DNA of 53,225 bases. Source: Natronoflexus pectinivorans (GTDB lineage Bacteria > Bacteroidota > Bacteroidia > Bacteroidales > Marinilabiliaceae). The notes below the pieces were generated by a model. That model was not told the DNA's origin. It did not search any database and worked only from the letters and a program-made list of their open reading frames with translations. This document shows positions 7,950 to 18,646 of this stretch, piece by piece (the first letter of the stretch is position 1; every line of letters starts with the position of its first letter). Both the position numbers and the translations under genes were made by a program. The stretch spans positions 1 through 53,225 of the forward strand of contig NZ_SLWK01000019.1 of the NCBI RefSeq assembly GCF_004345615.1, in the 5' to 3' direction.

Positions 7950-8084
7950 AATAGTTCGTTAATCTTTTTTATTTGCCTAATTATCAAATATTTATGAATT
8001 CGCTGTAATGCCGTGCAATCAGCTGATAATAAGAAACTTACTTGTGTTTAGTATCTAATAATCTAAAAGTCTAACGATCTATTG
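7950..8084. repeat. direct repeat, copy B, upstream of fabD
   Basis: Matches copy A (6819-6950): both begin AATAGTTCG, share ATTTGC(G/C)TAATTA and GAATTCGCTGT-like phrases, and end in the TATCTAATAATCTAA phrase. The copy lies between fabD and its likely promoter, so it would form part of the fabD leader RNA. Confidence 0.7.
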
Positions 8085-8113
8085 TATGATGAAGAGATTA
8101 AAAAAAACCGGTG

Positions 8114-8143
8114 CAAAGATAGAATTATTTTTTGACGTCAAAA
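8114..8143 (-). promoter_or_regulatory. fabD-directed promoter with palindromic operator
   Basis: The minus strand reads TTTTG (8139-8143), 17 bases, then TATCTTTG (8114-8121), a good Bacteroidota -33/-7 pair. A perfect 14-bp palindrome, TTTTGACGTCAAAA (8130-8143), covers the -33 element. This is a plausible repressor site controlling fabD; the regulator is unknown. Confidence 0.6.
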
Positions 8144-8270
8144 TGAATGTCCATTTTCCCGGTGTTGCATATTAGCGCGTTTTTAGTCCCACAGGCACTA
8201 AAAAGATGTTAAATGGATAATTCTCAGCAAAAAAGAAGGTTGGAGTTTTTTTATTTATAATTTAATTTCC

Positions 8271-8278
8271 TACTTTTG
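8271..8278 (+). promoter_or_regulatory. rpsL operon promoter P1 (-7 box)
   Basis: TACTTTTG matches TAnnTTTG and is followed by CACC. It lies about 120 bp upstream of rpsL. A T-rich stretch, but no clear TTTG, is present at -33. Confidence 0.55.
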
Positions 8279-8344
8279 CACCGCTTTTTGTGCCAAGGTG
8301 TGAAATTATTTGAAAATCAGCGGGGTTTTTAAATTAAAAAATAA

Positions 8345-8352
8345 TACCTTTG
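8345..8352 (+). promoter_or_regulatory. rpsL operon promoter P2 (-7 box)
   Basis: TACCTTTG matches TAnnTTTG exactly and lies 45 bp before the rpsL ATG. Tandem start sites would fit the high demand for this supercluster. Confidence 0.55.
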
Positions 8353-8397
8353 CAACCCGTTTTGAACGAGATTATTATAGTTTAAATTTAAGTATAT

Positions 8398-8775
8398 ATG
8401 CCAACAATTCAGCAATTAGTAAGAAAAGGACGTAATAAGCTGGTAGAGAAAAGTAAGTCTCCGGCTTTGGATTCATGTCCACAACGCAGGGGTGTATGTG
8501 TAAGGGTATATACCACCACTCCAAAGAAACCAAACTCAGCCATGCGTAAAGTTGCAAGGGTACGTTTGACCAATGGAAAAGAGGTAAATGCCTATATTCC
8601 CGGAGAAGGTCATAACCTACAGGAGCACTCCATCGTTTTGGTAAGAGGAGGAAGAGTAAAAGATCTGCCAGGTGTACGTTATCACCTTGTACGTGGTGCA
8701 TTGGATGCATCCGGAGTAGATGGTCGTACCCAGCGTCGCTCAAAGTATGGAACTAAGCGTCCAAAGAAAAAGTAA
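8398..8775 (+). CDS. rpsL: 30S ribosomal protein S12
   Basis: 125-aa decoding-centre protein, the first gene of the supercluster. The loops TTPKKPNSA (40-48) and [13 protein letters not shown] (84-96) are both intact. Lys43 and Lys88, the positions that change in streptomycin-resistant mutants of other bacteria, carry the wild-type residue. Two tandem -7 boxes lie upstream and rpsG follows after 116 bp. Confidence 0.98.
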   Translation: MPTIQQLVRKGRNKLVEKSKSPALDSCPQRRGVCVRVYTTTPKKPNSAMRKVARVRLTNGKEVNAYIPGEGHNLQEHSIVLVRGGRVKDLPGVRYHLVRGALDASGVDGRTQRRSKYGTKRPKKK

Positions 8776-8891
8776 TTAACTGACTGATAGTTTTGTTTAT
8801 TGGTTTGTGTTTAGGTTGAGTAAATGAAACAAATCATTGAAGAGTCAAATACAGCCAGTAAATTTTGAAAGACTAATAAACAAAAAGAGAA

Positions 8892-9368
8892 ATGAGAAAA
8901 AGTAAACCAAAAAAGCGGGTATTGCTGCCCGATCCCAAGTTTAACGATACTTTGGTAACACAATTTGTGAACAACCTGATGTTAGACGGGAAAAAATCCA
9001 TTGCTTATACCATTTTCTATTCTGCTCTTGATTTGATGAACGACAAAGCAGAAAAAGAGGGTAAACCAGCCCTTGAGATGTGGAAAAAAGCACTTGAAAA
9101 CATTACCCCTTCTGTTGAGGTAAAAAGTCGCCGTGTTGGTGGTGCCACATTCCAGGTTCCTACCGAAATACGTTCCGAGCGTAAAGTGTCATATAGCATG
9201 AAGAATATGATTCTTTTCGCACGTAAAAGAAGCGGAAAGTCTATGGCTGAAAAACTGTCCGCTGAAATTGTTGCTGCATATAATCAGGAAGGTGGCGCTT
9301 ACAAGAAGAAGGAAGACATGCATAAAATGGCTGAAGCCAACCGCGCTTTTGCTCATTTCAGATTTTAA
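8892..9368 (+). CDS. rpsG: 30S ribosomal protein S7
   Basis: 158 aa; a primary 16S rRNA binder that nucleates the 30S head and lines the E site. It has the typical family start (MRKSKPKKR), the VGGATFQVP segment and the C-terminal NRAFAHFRF. It lies between rpsL and fusA in the standard str order, with a 24-bp gap to fusA. No strong Shine-Dalgarno is present. Confidence 0.98.
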   Translation: MRKSKPKKRVLLPDPKFNDTLVTQFVNNLMLDGKKSIAYTIFYSALDLMNDKAEKEGKPALEMWKKALENITPSVEVKSRRVGGATFQVPTEIRSERKVSYSMKNMILFARKRSGKSMAEKLSAEIVAAYNQEGGAYKKKEDMHKMAEANRAFAHFRF

Positions 9369-9392
9369 TAATCAGTTGATTGAGATAGACAA

Positions 9393-11501
9393 ATGGCAAG
9401 AGATTTAAAATATACAAGAAACATTGGAATTATGGCTCACATTGATGCCGGAAAAACAACCACCACTGAGCGGATTTTGTTTTATACCGGTATCACTCAC
9501 AAGCTGGGAGAAACCCATGATGGCTCCGCCACCATGGACTGGATGGAGCAGGAGCAGGAGAGAGGAATAACCATTACTTCTGCAGCCATAAGTACCCAAT
9601 GGAATTACAACAACGAAGAGTATAAAGTCAACATCATTGACACCCCGGGACACGTTGACTTTACTGTAGAGGTTGAGCGTTCACTGAGAATTCTTGATGG
9701 TGCTGTTGCTCTTTTTTGTGCTGTAGGAGGTGTTGAACCACAGTCGGAAACTGTTTGGAGACAAGCTAACAAATACGGGGTGCCTCGTATTGGCTTTGTT
9801 AACAAGATGGACCGTTCAGGAGCTAATTTCTTTGAAGTTGTGCGTCAGGTGAAGGAAGTATTAGGAGCAAACCCTGTGCCTCTTCAGATTCCAATCGGTG
9901 CGGAAGAAACCTTCCGTGGAGTTGTTGACTTGTTAGACAACAAAGCTGTGGTATGGTATGAAGATGATGTACTTGGACAGCGTTATGAGTTGGAAGCAAT
10001 TCCTGCTGATATGGTTGACGAGGTAAATGAGTGGAGAGGAAAACTGATTGAAGCTGTTGCTGAGTACGATGATCAGCTTATGGAGAAGTTTTTCGATGAT
10101 CCGGACTCAATTACACCAGAAGAATTAATCAATGTTACCCGCCAGGCTGTTGTGGACATGAAAATTGTTCCAATGCTTTGCGGTTCTGCATTTAAGAATA
10201 AAGGAGTTCAGCGTCTGCTGGATGCTGTAATTCGTTACCTGCCTTCACCAAATGATGTAGGCGAAATTGAAGGAACCAATCCTAAAACGGATAAAACAGA
10301 ATCACGTCCACACGAGGAAGACGCTCCGTTTACTGCATTGGCATTCAAAATTGCTACCGATCCTTTTGTTGGTCGTTTGGCGTTTATGCGTGTTTATTCA
10401 GGTAAACTTGAAGCTGGTTCTTATGTATATAACACCAGAAGCGAAAAGAAAGAGCGTATCTCTCGCCTTTATCAGATGAAATCCAATAAGCAGATGCCAA
10501 TTGAGAGCATTTCTGCAGGAGATATTTGCGCAGGTGTTGGTTTCAAAGATATCCGTACCGGTGATACTTTATGTGATGAGAAACATCCAATTATTTTGGA
10601 ATCTATGGATTTTCCGGAACCCGTTATTGGTATTTCTGTGGAGCCCAAGAGTCAGAAAGATATGGATAAACTTGGAACCGGTTTGAGCAAATTGGCCGAA
10701 GAAGATCCAACCTTTAGAGTTCATACCGACGCCGATAGTGGTCAAACTGTTATCAGCGGTATGGGTGAGCTTCACCTTGAAATCATCATCGACCGTTTGA
10801 AACGTGAGTTTAAGGTTGAGTGTAATCAGGGACGTCCTCAGGTTGCATATAAGGAGTCTATTAGCCAGACTGTTGACCACAGAGAAGTTTTCAAAAAGCA
10901 AACCGGAGGTCGTGGTAAATTTGCCGATATCATCGTTAAAGTAGGTCCAATTGATGAAGGTAAGGAAGGGCTTCAGTTCAACGATTTGGTTAAGGGTGGT
11001 AACATTCCGAAAGAATATGTCCCATCGGTTCAAAAAGGTTTCCAGAACGCTATGCAAAATGGTGTTTTAGCCGGATTCCCTGTTGAAAACCTAAAAGTTG
11101 AATTGTTGGATGGTTCATTTCACCCTGTTGACTCTGATCAGCTATCGTTTGAAATATGTGCGCGCCAGGCATTTAAAGCTGCCTGTGCTAAAGCAAAGCC
11201 AACCTTGCTTGAACCAATCATGCGAGTGGAAGTAGTAACCCCTGAAGAGTATATGGGTGATATTATTGGCGACTTTAACAAGCGCAGAGGTCAGGTTGAA
11301 GGAATGGAATCAAAGGCAGGAGCCCGTGTTGTTAAGGCCAGAGTACCTCTGTCTGAGATGTTCGGTTATGTGACTGCATTGCGAACCATATCTTCAGGTC
11401 GTGCAACTTCTTCCATGGAATTTTCTCATTACGAAGAAGTATCCAAGGCTATTGCCACTGAAGTTGTGAAAGAAGCTAAGGGTAAAATCGAATTATTGTA
11501 A
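9393..11501 (+). CDS. fusA: translation elongation factor G
   Basis: A 702-aa GTPase that drives translocation and, with RRF, ribosome recycling. The G1 motif [13 protein letters not shown] is at residues 15-27, the switch [10 protein letters not shown] near 83-90 and NKMD near 137-140. Domains II-V follow, ending in the family tail MEFSHYEEV. Length is normal. The gene sits between rpsG and rpsJ with no tuf in between. This is the ribosome-associated EF-G in the conserved locus, so it is likely the housekeeping copy; other EF-G paralogues may exist elsewhere. Confidence 0.98.
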   Translation: MARDLKYTRNIGIMAHIDAGKTTTTERILFYTGITHKLGETHDGSATMDWMEQEQERGITITSAAISTQWNYNNEEYKVNIIDTPGHVDFTVEVERSLRILDGAVALFCAVGGVEPQSETVWRQANKYGVPRIGFVNKMDRSGANFFEVVRQVKEVLGANPVPLQIPIGAEETFRGVVDLLDNKAVVWYEDDVLGQRYELEAIPADMVDEVNEWRGKLIEAVAEYDDQLMEKFFDDPDSITPEELINVTRQAVVDMKIVPMLCGSAFKNKGVQRLLDAVIRYLPSPNDVGEIEGTNPKTDKTESRPHEEDAPFTALAFKIATDPFVGRLAFMRVYSGKLEAGSYVYNTRSEKKERISRLYQMKSNKQMPIESISAGDICAGVGFKDIRTGDTLCDEKHPIILESMDFPEPVIGISVEPKSQKDMDKLGTGLSKLAEEDPTFRVHTDADSGQTVISGMGELHLEIIIDRLKREFKVECNQGRPQVAYKESISQTVDHREVFKKQTGGRGKFADIIVKVGPIDEGKEGLQFNDLVKGGNIPKEYVPSVQKGFQNAMQNGVLAGFPVENLKVELLDGSFHPVDSDQLSFEICARQAFKAACAKAKPTLLEPIMRVEVVTPEEYMGDIIGDFNKRRGQVEGMESKAGARVVKARVPLSEMFGYVTALRTISSGRATSSMEFSHYEEVSKAIATEVVKEAKGKIELL

Positions 11502-11523
11502 GAACTCTTTTGCATATACTATT

Positions 11524-11829
11524 ATGAATCAAAAAATAAGAATAAAACTGAAATCATACGATCACAACTTGGTAGATAAATCTGCCGAGAAGATCGTAAA
11601 AACGGTAAAGAGCACAGGTGCGGTTGTAAGCGGCCCCATTCCATTGCCAACTCACAAAAGAGTATTTACCGTTTTGCGTGCCACCTTCGTCAATAAAAAG
11701 TCAAGAGAACAGTTTCAGTTGTCAAACTATAAACGGCTGATTGACATCTACAGTTCTACTGCTAAAACCATTGACGCTCTCATGAAGTTAGAACTTCCCA
11801 GCGGTGTGGAAGTAGAAATAAAAGTGTGA
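11524..11829 (+). CDS. rpsJ: 30S ribosomal protein S10
   Basis: 101 aa; a 30S head protein that in other bacteria also pairs with NusB in antitermination. It contains the diagnostic [16 protein letters not shown] stretch in the mid-protein loop. It starts the S10 part of the cluster just 22 bp after fusA, so the str and S10 blocks are joined with no terminator visible between them. Confidence 0.97.
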   Translation: MNQKIRIKLKSYDHNLVDKSAEKIVKTVKSTGAVVSGPIPLPTHKRVFTVLRATFVNKKSREQFQLSNYKRLIDIYSSTAKTIDALMKLELPSGVEVEIKV

Positions 11830-11853
11830 TAATTAATTGAAAATCGAAAAGCA

Positions 11854-12471
11854 ATGCCAGGATTAATTGGAAAAAAAATCGGAATGACATCCGTTTTCAG
11901 TGCCGATGGAAAAAATGTTCCATGCACTGTTATCGAAGCTGGGCCTTGCGTCGTTACACAGGTTAAAACGGTGGAAACCGATGGTTATGATGCCGTACAA
12001 TTAGCCTACGACGAAAAAAGAGAGAAGAGTACCACCAAGCCCATGAAAGGGCATTTTCAAAAAGCAGGTACCACTCCAAAGGCCAAACTGGTTGAATTCA
12101 AGGATTTCGAGCAAGAGTTCAAACCGGGTGACGTAGTCACCGTTGACATGATATCGGAAGATACGTTTGTGGACGTATGCGGTATCTCTAAAGGGAAAGG
12201 TTTTCAAGGCGTTGTAAAACGTCATGGTTTCCGTGGGGTAGGAGATGCTACTCACGGTCAGCATAACCGTTTGAGAGCTCCCGGATCGTTAGGTGCTTCT
12301 TCATACCCTTCAAGAGTATTTAAGGGCATGAGAATGGCCGGAAGAACCGGAGGCGACAGGGTTAAAGTTGAAAACCTGCGAGTGTTAAAAGTGATTCCCG
12401 AAAGCAATCTGTTATTAATCAAAGGATCTGTGCCGGGCGCGAAAGGGTCATATCTAATTATTGAAGTGTAA
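11854..12471 (+). CDS. rplC: 50S ribosomal protein L3
   Basis: 205-aa early-assembly protein reaching toward the peptidyl-transferase centre. It starts [15 protein letters not shown] and has the long loop [18 protein letters not shown] near residues 130-147, followed by [11 protein letters not shown]. Its stop codon overlaps the rplD start by one base, which suggests translational coupling. Confidence 0.97.
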   Translation: MPGLIGKKIGMTSVFSADGKNVPCTVIEAGPCVVTQVKTVETDGYDAVQLAYDEKREKSTTKPMKGHFQKAGTTPKAKLVEFKDFEQEFKPGDVVTVDMISEDTFVDVCGISKGKGFQGVVKRHGFRGVGDATHGQHNRLRAPGSLGASSYPSRVFKGMRMAGRTGGDRVKVENLRVLKVIPESNLLLIKGSVPGAKGSYLIIEV

Positions 12472-13100
12472 TGGAACTGAATATATTAAACATCAAAGGA
12501 GAAGATACCGGCAGAAAAATTGAGTTGCCTGATTCAGTTTTTGCTATTGAACCCAACGACCACGCCATTTATCTTGATGTAAAACAGTATCTGGCCAACA
12601 ATCGTCAGGGTACTCATAAAGCCAAAGAGCGTAATGAGATTGCCGGGAGTACCAAAAAGATCAAGAAACAAAAAGGAACAGGTACTGCCCGAGCTGGTAG
12701 TATTAAAAGTCCTGTTTTTAGAGGTGGAGGCCGCATTTTTGGGCCCAGACCACGTAACTACAGCTTTAAATTGAATAAAAAGCTAAAAAGATTGGCGCGT
12801 TTATCTGCCCTCTCATATAAAGCTAAAAACAATTCAATAGTAGTTGTTGAGGACTTTTCTATGGAAGTTCCAAAAACCAGCGAATTCAATAACATCCGTA
12901 AAAATCTGAAACTTGACGGAACACGTTCATTGCTGGTGTTGAAAGAGATGGATCGTAATGTATTTCTTTCTTCGAGGAACATTCAGAGAGCAGAAGTATC
13001 TGTTGCTTCAGGACTAAATACTTACAGCATCATGAAAGCCAATTCATTGGTGTTGACTGAAAGTTCTGTAGAGCAAATCGGTAAACTATTTAATGAATAA
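12471..13100 (+). CDS. rplD: 50S ribosomal protein L4
   Basis: 209 aa with the exit-tunnel loop [17 protein letters not shown] around residues 63-80, the region that lines the tunnel next to L22 and is altered in macrolide resistance elsewhere; no unusual change is seen. L4 also autoregulates the S10 operon in E. coli, but I see no matching leader structure before rpsJ here. It overlaps rplC by one base. Confidence 0.96.
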   Translation: MELNILNIKGEDTGRKIELPDSVFAIEPNDHAIYLDVKQYLANNRQGTHKAKERNEIAGSTKKIKKQKGTGTARAGSIKSPVFRGGGRIFGPRPRNYSFKLNKKLKRLARLSALSYKAKNNSIVVVEDFSMEVPKTSEFNNIRKNLKLDGTRSLLVLKEMDRNVFLSSRNIQRAEVSVASGLNTYSIMKANSLVLTESSVEQIGKLFNE

Positions 13101-13104
13101 GGAG
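13099..13104 (+). promoter_or_regulatory. Shine-Dalgarno sequence of rplW
   Basis: AAGGAG lies seven bases before the rplW ATG. This is notable because nearly every other start in the window lacks such a site. It overlaps the rplD stop codon. Confidence 0.6.
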
Positions 13105-13111
13105 ATCAGTC

Positions 13112-13402
13112 ATGGATGTTATTGTAAAACCCATAGTCACTGAGAAGATGACCCAACAGGGAGAAGCCCTGAACAGATACGGCTTTATTGTGAAGGATCG
13201 CGTAAGCAAGTCCGAAATCAAAAAAGCAGTAGAAGAGATGTACGATGTTACTGTTGCGACTGTAAATACGATGCGTTATAGCGGCAAATTAAAAACCCGT
13301 TATACCAAGAGCGGAATTCTTTCCGGACGTACCGCATCATATAAAAAGGCCATAGTAACATTAGCCGAAGGAGATAAAATTGATTTTTATAGCAATATCT
13401 AA
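13112..13402 (+). CDS. rplW: 50S ribosomal protein L23
   Basis: 96 aa; sits at the tunnel exit and docks trigger factor and SRP. The family start [11 protein letters not shown] and the late [10 protein letters not shown] segment are present. A real Shine-Dalgarno (AAGGAG) precedes it, unlike its neighbours. rplB follows after 5 bp. Confidence 0.96.
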   Translation: MDVIVKPIVTEKMTQQGEALNRYGFIVKDRVSKSEIKKAVEEMYDVTVATVNTMRYSGKLKTRYTKSGILSGRTASYKKAIVTLAEGDKIDFYSNI

Positions 13403-13407
13403 TCAAA

Positions 13408-14232
<825 letters not shown>

Positions 14233-14252
14233 CCGCTTAATTATTTGAGATT

Positions 14253-14522
14253 ATGAGCAGATCATTAAAAAAAGGTCCTTTTATCGATTATAAGCTGGAA
14301 CGTAAGGTTTTAACCATGAACGATTCCGGTAAAAAATCAGTAATTAAGACATGGGCCAGGGCATCAATGATTTCACCTGATTTTGTAGGACATACCATTG
14401 CAGTTCATAACGGAAATAAATTTATTCCCGTGTATGTTACTGAAAACATGGTTGGTCATAAATTGGGTGAATTTGCCCCGACACGAACTTATCGTGGTCA
14501 CTCAGGTAATAAAAAGAAATAA
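14253..14522 (+). CDS. rpsS: 30S ribosomal protein S19
   Basis: 89 aa; a 30S head protein contacting S13 and the A-site finger. It has the diagnostic [12 protein letters not shown] start and the [16 protein letters not shown] end. Standard position in the S10 block, 20 bp after rplB. Confidence 0.98.
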   Translation: MSRSLKKGPFIDYKLERKVLTMNDSGKKSVIKTWARASMISPDFVGHTIAVHNGNKFIPVYVTENMVGHKLGEFAPTRTYRGHSGNKKK

Positions 14523-14556
14523 TACCTGAAAGTGTTAATATTTTAATGCAAAAACA

Positions 14557-14973
14557 ATGGGTGCAAGAAAAAGAATAAAATCCGAACAACGAAAAGAAGC
14601 CAGAAAGACACAGGCTTACGCCCGCTTGCGAAATGTTCCGACGTCACCACGTAAAATGCGCTTGGTGATTGACTTGATTCGCGGGAAAGAGGTGAATCTG
14701 GCCCTTGATATTCTAAAGTTTTCTACCAAAGAAGCTTCACGCAAGGTAGAAAAGCTCTTATTGTCCGCTGTTGCCAACTGGAAAGAGAAGAATGAAGGTG
14801 TGCGCATCGAAGATGCGAACCTTTATGTAAAAGAGGCTTACGTGGATTCAGCGAGAATTCTGAAAAGATTAAGACCTGCTCCACAAGGACGGGCACACAG
14901 AATCCGTAAAAGATCCAACCACGTGACATTACTCGTGGATAGCAAAGTTTCAATCGTAAACCAGGAAAATTAA
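14557..14973 (+). CDS. rplV: 50S ribosomal protein L22
   Basis: 138 aa; an exit-tunnel protein. It has the [13 protein letters not shown] core near 25-37 and a beta-hairpin loop [19 protein letters not shown] near 108-126. The N-terminus carries a short basic extension ([17 protein letters not shown]) before the usual core. It ends 7 bp before rpsC. Confidence 0.96.
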   Translation: MGARKRIKSEQRKEARKTQAYARLRNVPTSPRKMRLVIDLIRGKEVNLALDILKFSTKEASRKVEKLLLSAVANWKEKNEGVRIEDANLYVKEAYVDSARILKRLRPAPQGRAHRIRKRSNHVTLLVDSKVSIVNQEN

Positions 14974-14980
14974 TAGCCAG

Positions 14981-15700
14981 ATGGGACAAAAAGTAAATCC
15001 AATAAGCAACAGGTTGGGAATCATCCGCGGATGGGATTCCAACTGGTTTGGCGGAAAGAACTACGGCGATAAATTGCTGGAAGATTCTAAAATCCGTAAA
15101 TATCTAAATGCTCGTTTGGCTAAAGCCAGTATTTCGCGCATTATTATTGAGAGAACTCTTAAGTTAATTACCATTACAGTTTATACCGCTCGTCCGGGTA
15201 TCATCATCGGGAAAGGCGGTCAGGAGGTTGATAAGCTGAAGGAAGAGCTTAAGAAAATCACCGACAAAGAAGTTCAGATCAATATCTTTGAAGTAAAACG
15301 TCCTGAGTTGGATGCCATGATTGTTGCCAACAACATCGCACGCCAGGTAGAAGGTCGTATCGCTTACCGTCGTGCCGTTAAAATGGCCATTGCATCAACC
15401 ATGAGAATGGGAGCAGAAGGTATTAAGGTACAAGTTTCCGGACGTTTGAATGGAGCTGAAATGGCTCGTTCAGAAATGTATAAAGAAGGACGTACGCCTT
15501 TACATACATTCCGTGCAGATATTGATTATGCCAAAAGTGAAGCACTTACTAAAACCGGACTGATTGGAATCAAAGTCTGGATTTGTAAAGGCGAAATTTA
15601 TGGCAAGCCGGACTTGTCGCCAAACTTCAACGTCAAAGAAACTGGCGGCGGAGGAAAAAAAGGCGGCCAGGGAGGTGGTTTTAAAAAGAGAAGAAAGTAA
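14981..15700 (+). CDS. rpsC: 30S ribosomal protein S3
   Basis: 239 aa; forms the mRNA entry channel with S4 and S5. The KH domain GxxG is [11 protein letters not shown] (near 73-83). The C-terminus is a Gly/Lys-rich tail ([16 protein letters not shown]), longer than in E. coli S3 but common in Bacteroidota. Standard position. Confidence 0.97.
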   Translation: MGQKVNPISNRLGIIRGWDSNWFGGKNYGDKLLEDSKIRKYLNARLAKASISRIIIERTLKLITITVYTARPGIIIGKGGQEVDKLKEELKKITDKEVQINIFEVKRPELDAMIVANNIARQVEGRIAYRRAVKMAIASTMRMGAEGIKVQVSGRLNGAEMARSEMYKEGRTPLHTFRADIDYAKSEALTKTGLIGIKVWICKGEIYGKPDLSPNFNVKETGGGGKKGGQGGGFKKRRK

Positions 15701-15733
15701 TCATCCGTTAACTGTTTAATCGACTTAGGAACG

Positions 15734-16165
15734 ATGTTACAACCTAAAAAAGTAAAGTTTAGACGCCAACAAAAGGGAAGAATGAAAGGAATTGCTCAAC
15801 GTGGGCATGAACTGGCATTCGGGTCTTTTGGAATAAAATCCCTTCAAAGTAAATGGATTACAGGACGTCAGATAGAAGCGGCAAGGGTTGCCGTTACCCG
15901 TTATATGCAACGTCAGGGACAAATATGGATCAGAATTTTCCCGGATAAACCAATTACCAAAAAGCCAGCCGAAGTAAGGATGGGTAAAGGTAAAGGTAGC
16001 CCGGAAGGATTTGTAGCTCCAGTTACACCCGGACGCATACTCATCGAGTGCGATGGAGTACCTTTTAACGTAGCTAAAGAGGCATTGCGCCTGGCAGCTC
16101 AAAAGCTACCCGTTACCACTAAATTTATAGTGAGAAGGGATTTTGTTGAATCTTCAAATGCTTAA
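15734..16165 (+). CDS. rplP: 50S ribosomal protein L16
   Basis: 143 aa; helps position the A-site tRNA acceptor end. It begins [15 protein letters not shown] and contains [20 protein letters not shown] mid-protein. The stop is followed after 4 bp by the rpmC start, so the two are probably coupled. Confidence 0.97.
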   Translation: MLQPKKVKFRRQQKGRMKGIAQRGHELAFGSFGIKSLQSKWITGRQIEAARVAVTRYMQRQGQIWIRIFPDKPITKKPAEVRMGKGKGSPEGFVAPVTPGRILIECDGVPFNVAKEALRLAAQKLPVTTKFIVRRDFVESSNA

Positions 16166-16169
16166 ACCG

Positions 16170-16367
16170 ATGAAAACTTCTGAAATTGTAGAGATGACCA
16201 TCAGTGAAATTGAGGAGCGTTTGGATGCCCAAAAAGCAGAGCTGACACGCATGAAACTCAATCACCATATATCTCCATTGGAAAACCCAATGAAGATTAG
16301 AGAGACACGTAGGAACATCGCACGTATGCTGACCATTCTGCGTCAGAAACAAGTTAATGAAAAATAA
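16170..16367 (+). CDS. rpmC: 50S ribosomal protein L29
   Basis: 65 aa, a helical-hairpin protein at the tunnel exit. The ATG at 16170 (MKTSEIVEMT) is chosen because it gives the family N-terminus. The in-frame ATGs upstream, at 16143 and 16158, overlap the end of rplP and would add a non-homologous extension. The core RETRRNIARMLTILRQK is intact. Confidence 0.92.
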   Translation: MKTSEIVEMTISEIEERLDAQKAELTRMKLNHHISPLENPMKIRETRRNIARMLTILRQKQVNEK

Positions 16368-16376
16368 TTCAAGCAG

Positions 16377-16634
16377 ATGGAAACAAGAAACTTGAGAAAA
16401 GAACGTATTGGCGTTGTGGTGAGCGAAAAAATGGATAAAACCATTGTCGTTAGTGTTGTTGTTCGTGAAAAACACCCGATGTACGGGAAGTTTATGAAGA
16501 AAACCAAAAAGTTTTACGCGCACGACGAGCAGAACAACAGCCATGTCGGGGATACTGTTAAAATAATGGAGACCCGCCCGCTTAGTAAAACTAAACGTTG
16601 GAGATTAGTTGAAATCCTAGAAAGAGCTAAGTAA
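16377..16634 (+). CDS. rpsQ: 30S ribosomal protein S17
   Basis: 85 aa, OB-fold primary 16S binder. It shows the [16 protein letters not shown] start and the [18 protein letters not shown] end typical of the family. Lies 9 bp after rpmC. Confidence 0.97.
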   Translation: METRNLRKERIGVVVSEKMDKTIVVSVVVREKHPMYGKFMKKTKKFYAHDEQNNSHVGDTVKIMETRPLSKTKRWRLVEILERAK

Positions 16635-16636
16635 TC

Positions 16637-17002
16637 ATGATACAGCAAGAATCCAGATTAGGCGTTGCCGATAACAGCGGTGCAAAAGAAGTTTTATGTA
16701 TTCGTGTTCTTGGAGGAACAGGACGCAGATATGCTTCAGTTGGCGATCGCATAGTGGTAACGGTTAAGAGTGCTGTTCCCTCTTCAGATATGAAAAAGGG
16801 AACAATTAGTAAAGCCGTTGTAGTGCGTACAAAAAAAGAGGTTAGAAGAGCTGACGGATCATATATCCGTTTTGACGATAACGCCTGTGTACTGCTAAAC
16901 AACGTCGGTGAAATGAGAGGAACCCGTATTTTCGGACCTGTTCCCCGTGAATTACGCGAAGGATACATGAAAATTGTATCTCTGGCACCAGAAGTGCTTT
17001 AA
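16637..17002 (+). CDS. rplN: 50S ribosomal protein L14
   Basis: 121 aa; forms inter-subunit bridges with 16S rRNA. The start [19 protein letters not shown] and the end [14 protein letters not shown] are diagnostic. It begins 2 bp after the rpsQ stop, opening the spc-type block without a break. Confidence 0.98.
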   Translation: MIQQESRLGVADNSGAKEVLCIRVLGGTGRRYASVGDRIVVTVKSAVPSSDMKKGTISKAVVVRTKKEVRRADGSYIRFDDNACVLLNNVGEMRGTRIFGPVPRELREGYMKIVSLAPEVL

Positions 17003-17023
17003 TCTATAAAGATTTAATCAGCA

Positions 17024-17344
17024 ATGGGAAAATTACATATTAAAAAAGGCGATATAGTTGTTGTTAACGCCGGAACAAGTAAAGGGATGGAAGGAAAAGT
17101 CCTGGAAGTGTTCCCCGAAAAACAACGTGCTATTGTTGAAGGCGTCAATATGGTGAGTAAACACACCAAACCAAACGCCGAAAACCCACAGGGAGGTATT
17201 CTTAAGAAGGAAGCTCCCGTTCATATCTCAAATCTGAATTTGAAAGATCCTTCTTCGGGTAAACCAACCCGCATCGGACGCAGATTAGGAGATGATGGAA
17301 AATTGGTTCGTTATTCTAAAAAGTCAGGAGAGGAGATCAAGTAA
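17024..17344 (+). CDS. rplX: 50S ribosomal protein L24
   Basis: 106 aa; an early 23S assembly initiator. A KOW motif ([17 protein letters not shown], near 5-21) is followed by [13 protein letters not shown]. The stop overlaps the rplE start by one base, suggesting coupling. Confidence 0.97.
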   Translation: MGKLHIKKGDIVVVNAGTSKGMEGKVLEVFPEKQRAIVEGVNMVSKHTKPNAENPQGGILKKEAPVHISNLNLKDPSSGKPTRIGRRLGDDGKLVRYSKKSGEEIK

Positions 17345-17901
17345 TGAGCTATACACCAAGTTTAAAAACAAAGTTTCATGACGAAATTGTACCATCTCTT
17401 CAAAAAGAGTTTGGTTTCAAAAGCGTTATGCAGGTTCCACACCTGGAAAAGATCGTGATCAACCAGGGTGTTGGTGCAGCTGTGGCAGACAAAAAACTTA
17501 TTGAAACTTCAGTAAATGAACTGACTGCCATCACCGGACAGAAAGCTGTAGCTTGTCTTTCTAAAAAGGACATCTCTAACTTTAAACTAAGAAAGAAGAT
17601 GCCTATTGGAGCAAAGGTTACTTTGCGCCATAATAAAATGTATGAATTTTTAGAAAGGCTTGTGAAGGTTGCTCTACCTCGTATCAGAGACTTCAAAGGT
17701 ATTGAAAGTAAGCTCGATGGAAGAGGTAACTATACCTTAGGTATTACCGAGCAAATCATTTTTCCTGAAATAAATATTGATAATGTGAGCAAGATTATGG
17801 GTATGAATATTACCTTTGTGACCTCAGGAAAAACTGATGAAGAAGCATTTGCGTTGCTTCGTGAGTTTGGATTGCCTTTTAAAAACCTAAAAAAGAACTA
17901 G
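17344..17901 (+). CDS. rplE: 50S ribosomal protein L5
   Basis: 185 aa; binds 5S rRNA and the P-site tRNA. It includes [14 protein letters not shown] near 27-40, [14 protein letters not shown] and the [13 protein letters not shown] segment. It overlaps rplX by one base and is followed by rpsN after 4 bp. Confidence 0.98.
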   Translation: MSYTPSLKTKFHDEIVPSLQKEFGFKSVMQVPHLEKIVINQGVGAAVADKKLIETSVNELTAITGQKAVACLSKKDISNFKLRKKMPIGAKVTLRHNKMYEFLERLVKVALPRIRDFKGIESKLDGRGNYTLGITEQIIFPEINIDNVSKIMGMNITFVTSGKTDEEAFALLREFGLPFKNLKKN

Positions 17902-17905
17902 TTAT

Positions 17906-18175
17906 ATGGCAAAGGAATCAATGAAAGCCCGGGAGGTTAAAAGGGCCAAACTTGTTGCCAAATATGCAGATAAGAGAGCAAGGCTAAAAGAAGAGGGAGA
18001 TTATGAAGGGTTGCAGAAACTTCCTAAAAATGCCTCGCCTGTTAGAATGCATAACAGATGTAAACTGACTGGTCGTCCTAAAGGATATATGAGACAGTTT
18101 GGTCTGAGTCGTATCACATTCCGTGAAATGGCTGCAGCAGGTTTAATACCGGGAGTAAAAAAGGCCAGCTGGTAA
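17906..18175 (+). CDS. rpsN: 30S ribosomal protein S14 (zinc-free type)
   Basis: 89 aa with the C-terminal core [20 protein letters not shown]. It lacks the paired CxxC zinc motifs and so is the C-minus form. It is followed by a 60-bp gap with a perfect short hairpin before rpsH, the first notable gap in this part of the cluster. Confidence 0.97.
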   Translation: MAKESMKAREVKRAKLVAKYADKRARLKEEGDYEGLQKLPKNASPVRMHNRCKLTGRPKGYMRQFGLSRITFREMAAAGLIPGVKKASW

Positions 18176-18198
18176 CAGTTGGTAAGTGTTAAATATTG

Positions 18199-18214
18199 TC
18201 CCGGCTTGCCGGGA
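18199..18214. repeat. short perfect hairpin between rpsN and rpsH
   Basis: TCCCGGCTTGCCGGGA forms 7-bp arms around a TT loop, with TTG/CAA flanks that could extend it. It has no T tract, so it is not a standard terminator. A similar unit (TTGTCCCGATTTATCGGGAT) occurs at 39625-39644, which suggests a dispersed palindromic element. Confidence 0.55.
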
Positions 18215-18235
18215 TCAATTTAAACTTAATTTAAA

Positions 18236-18631
18236 ATGACAGATCCAGTAGCGGATTTCCTGACACGAATCAGGAATGCCATCATGGCACGACATAAGGT
18301 TGTTGAGGTTCCTGCCTCTAACCTTAAAAGGGAAATGACCAAGATCCTTTATGACAAAGGATACATCCTCAATTACAAATTCCTTGAGGATGGAAAACAG
18401 GGAATTATTAAAATCGCTCTTAAGTATGATCCGGTATCCAAAATACCGGCCATCAAACATCTGAGCCGTGTATCATCTCCAGGGTTGCGTAGATATACCG
18501 GTTATAAGACTGTTCCCCGAGTACTTAACGGACTAGGAGTAGCGATTCTTTCCACTTCTAAAGGTGTAATGACCGATAAAGAAGCCAGGAATGAGAAAGT
18601 AGGTGGTGAAGTATTGTGTTACGTTTATTAA
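18236..18631 (+). CDS. rpsH: 30S ribosomal protein S8
   Basis: 131 aa; a central-domain 16S binder that represses the spc operon in E. coli. It begins MTDPVADFLTRIRNA and ends in GGEVLCYVY, both typical. A 60-bp gap with a hairpin precedes it; whether S8 binds there is untested. Confidence 0.98.
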   Translation: MTDPVADFLTRIRNAIMARHKVVEVPASNLKREMTKILYDKGYILNYKFLEDGKQGIIKIALKYDPVSKIPAIKHLSRVSSPGLRRYTGYKTVPRVLNGLGVAILSTSKGVMTDKEARNEKVGGEVLCYVY

Positions 18632-18632
18632 A

Positions 18633-18640
18633 AAAGGAGG
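18633..18640 (+). promoter_or_regulatory. strong Shine-Dalgarno of rplF
   Basis: AAAGGAGG lies six bases before the rplF ATG and is fully complementary to a standard 16S anti-SD core. It is the strongest such site in the window, in a phylum that rarely uses them. Confidence 0.7.
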
Positions 18641-18646
18641 ATTGTT

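Noticed and set aside
8375-8743. 122-aa minus-strand reading frame over rpsL
   Set aside because: A shadow of the rpsL codons with no family features; rpsL is certain.
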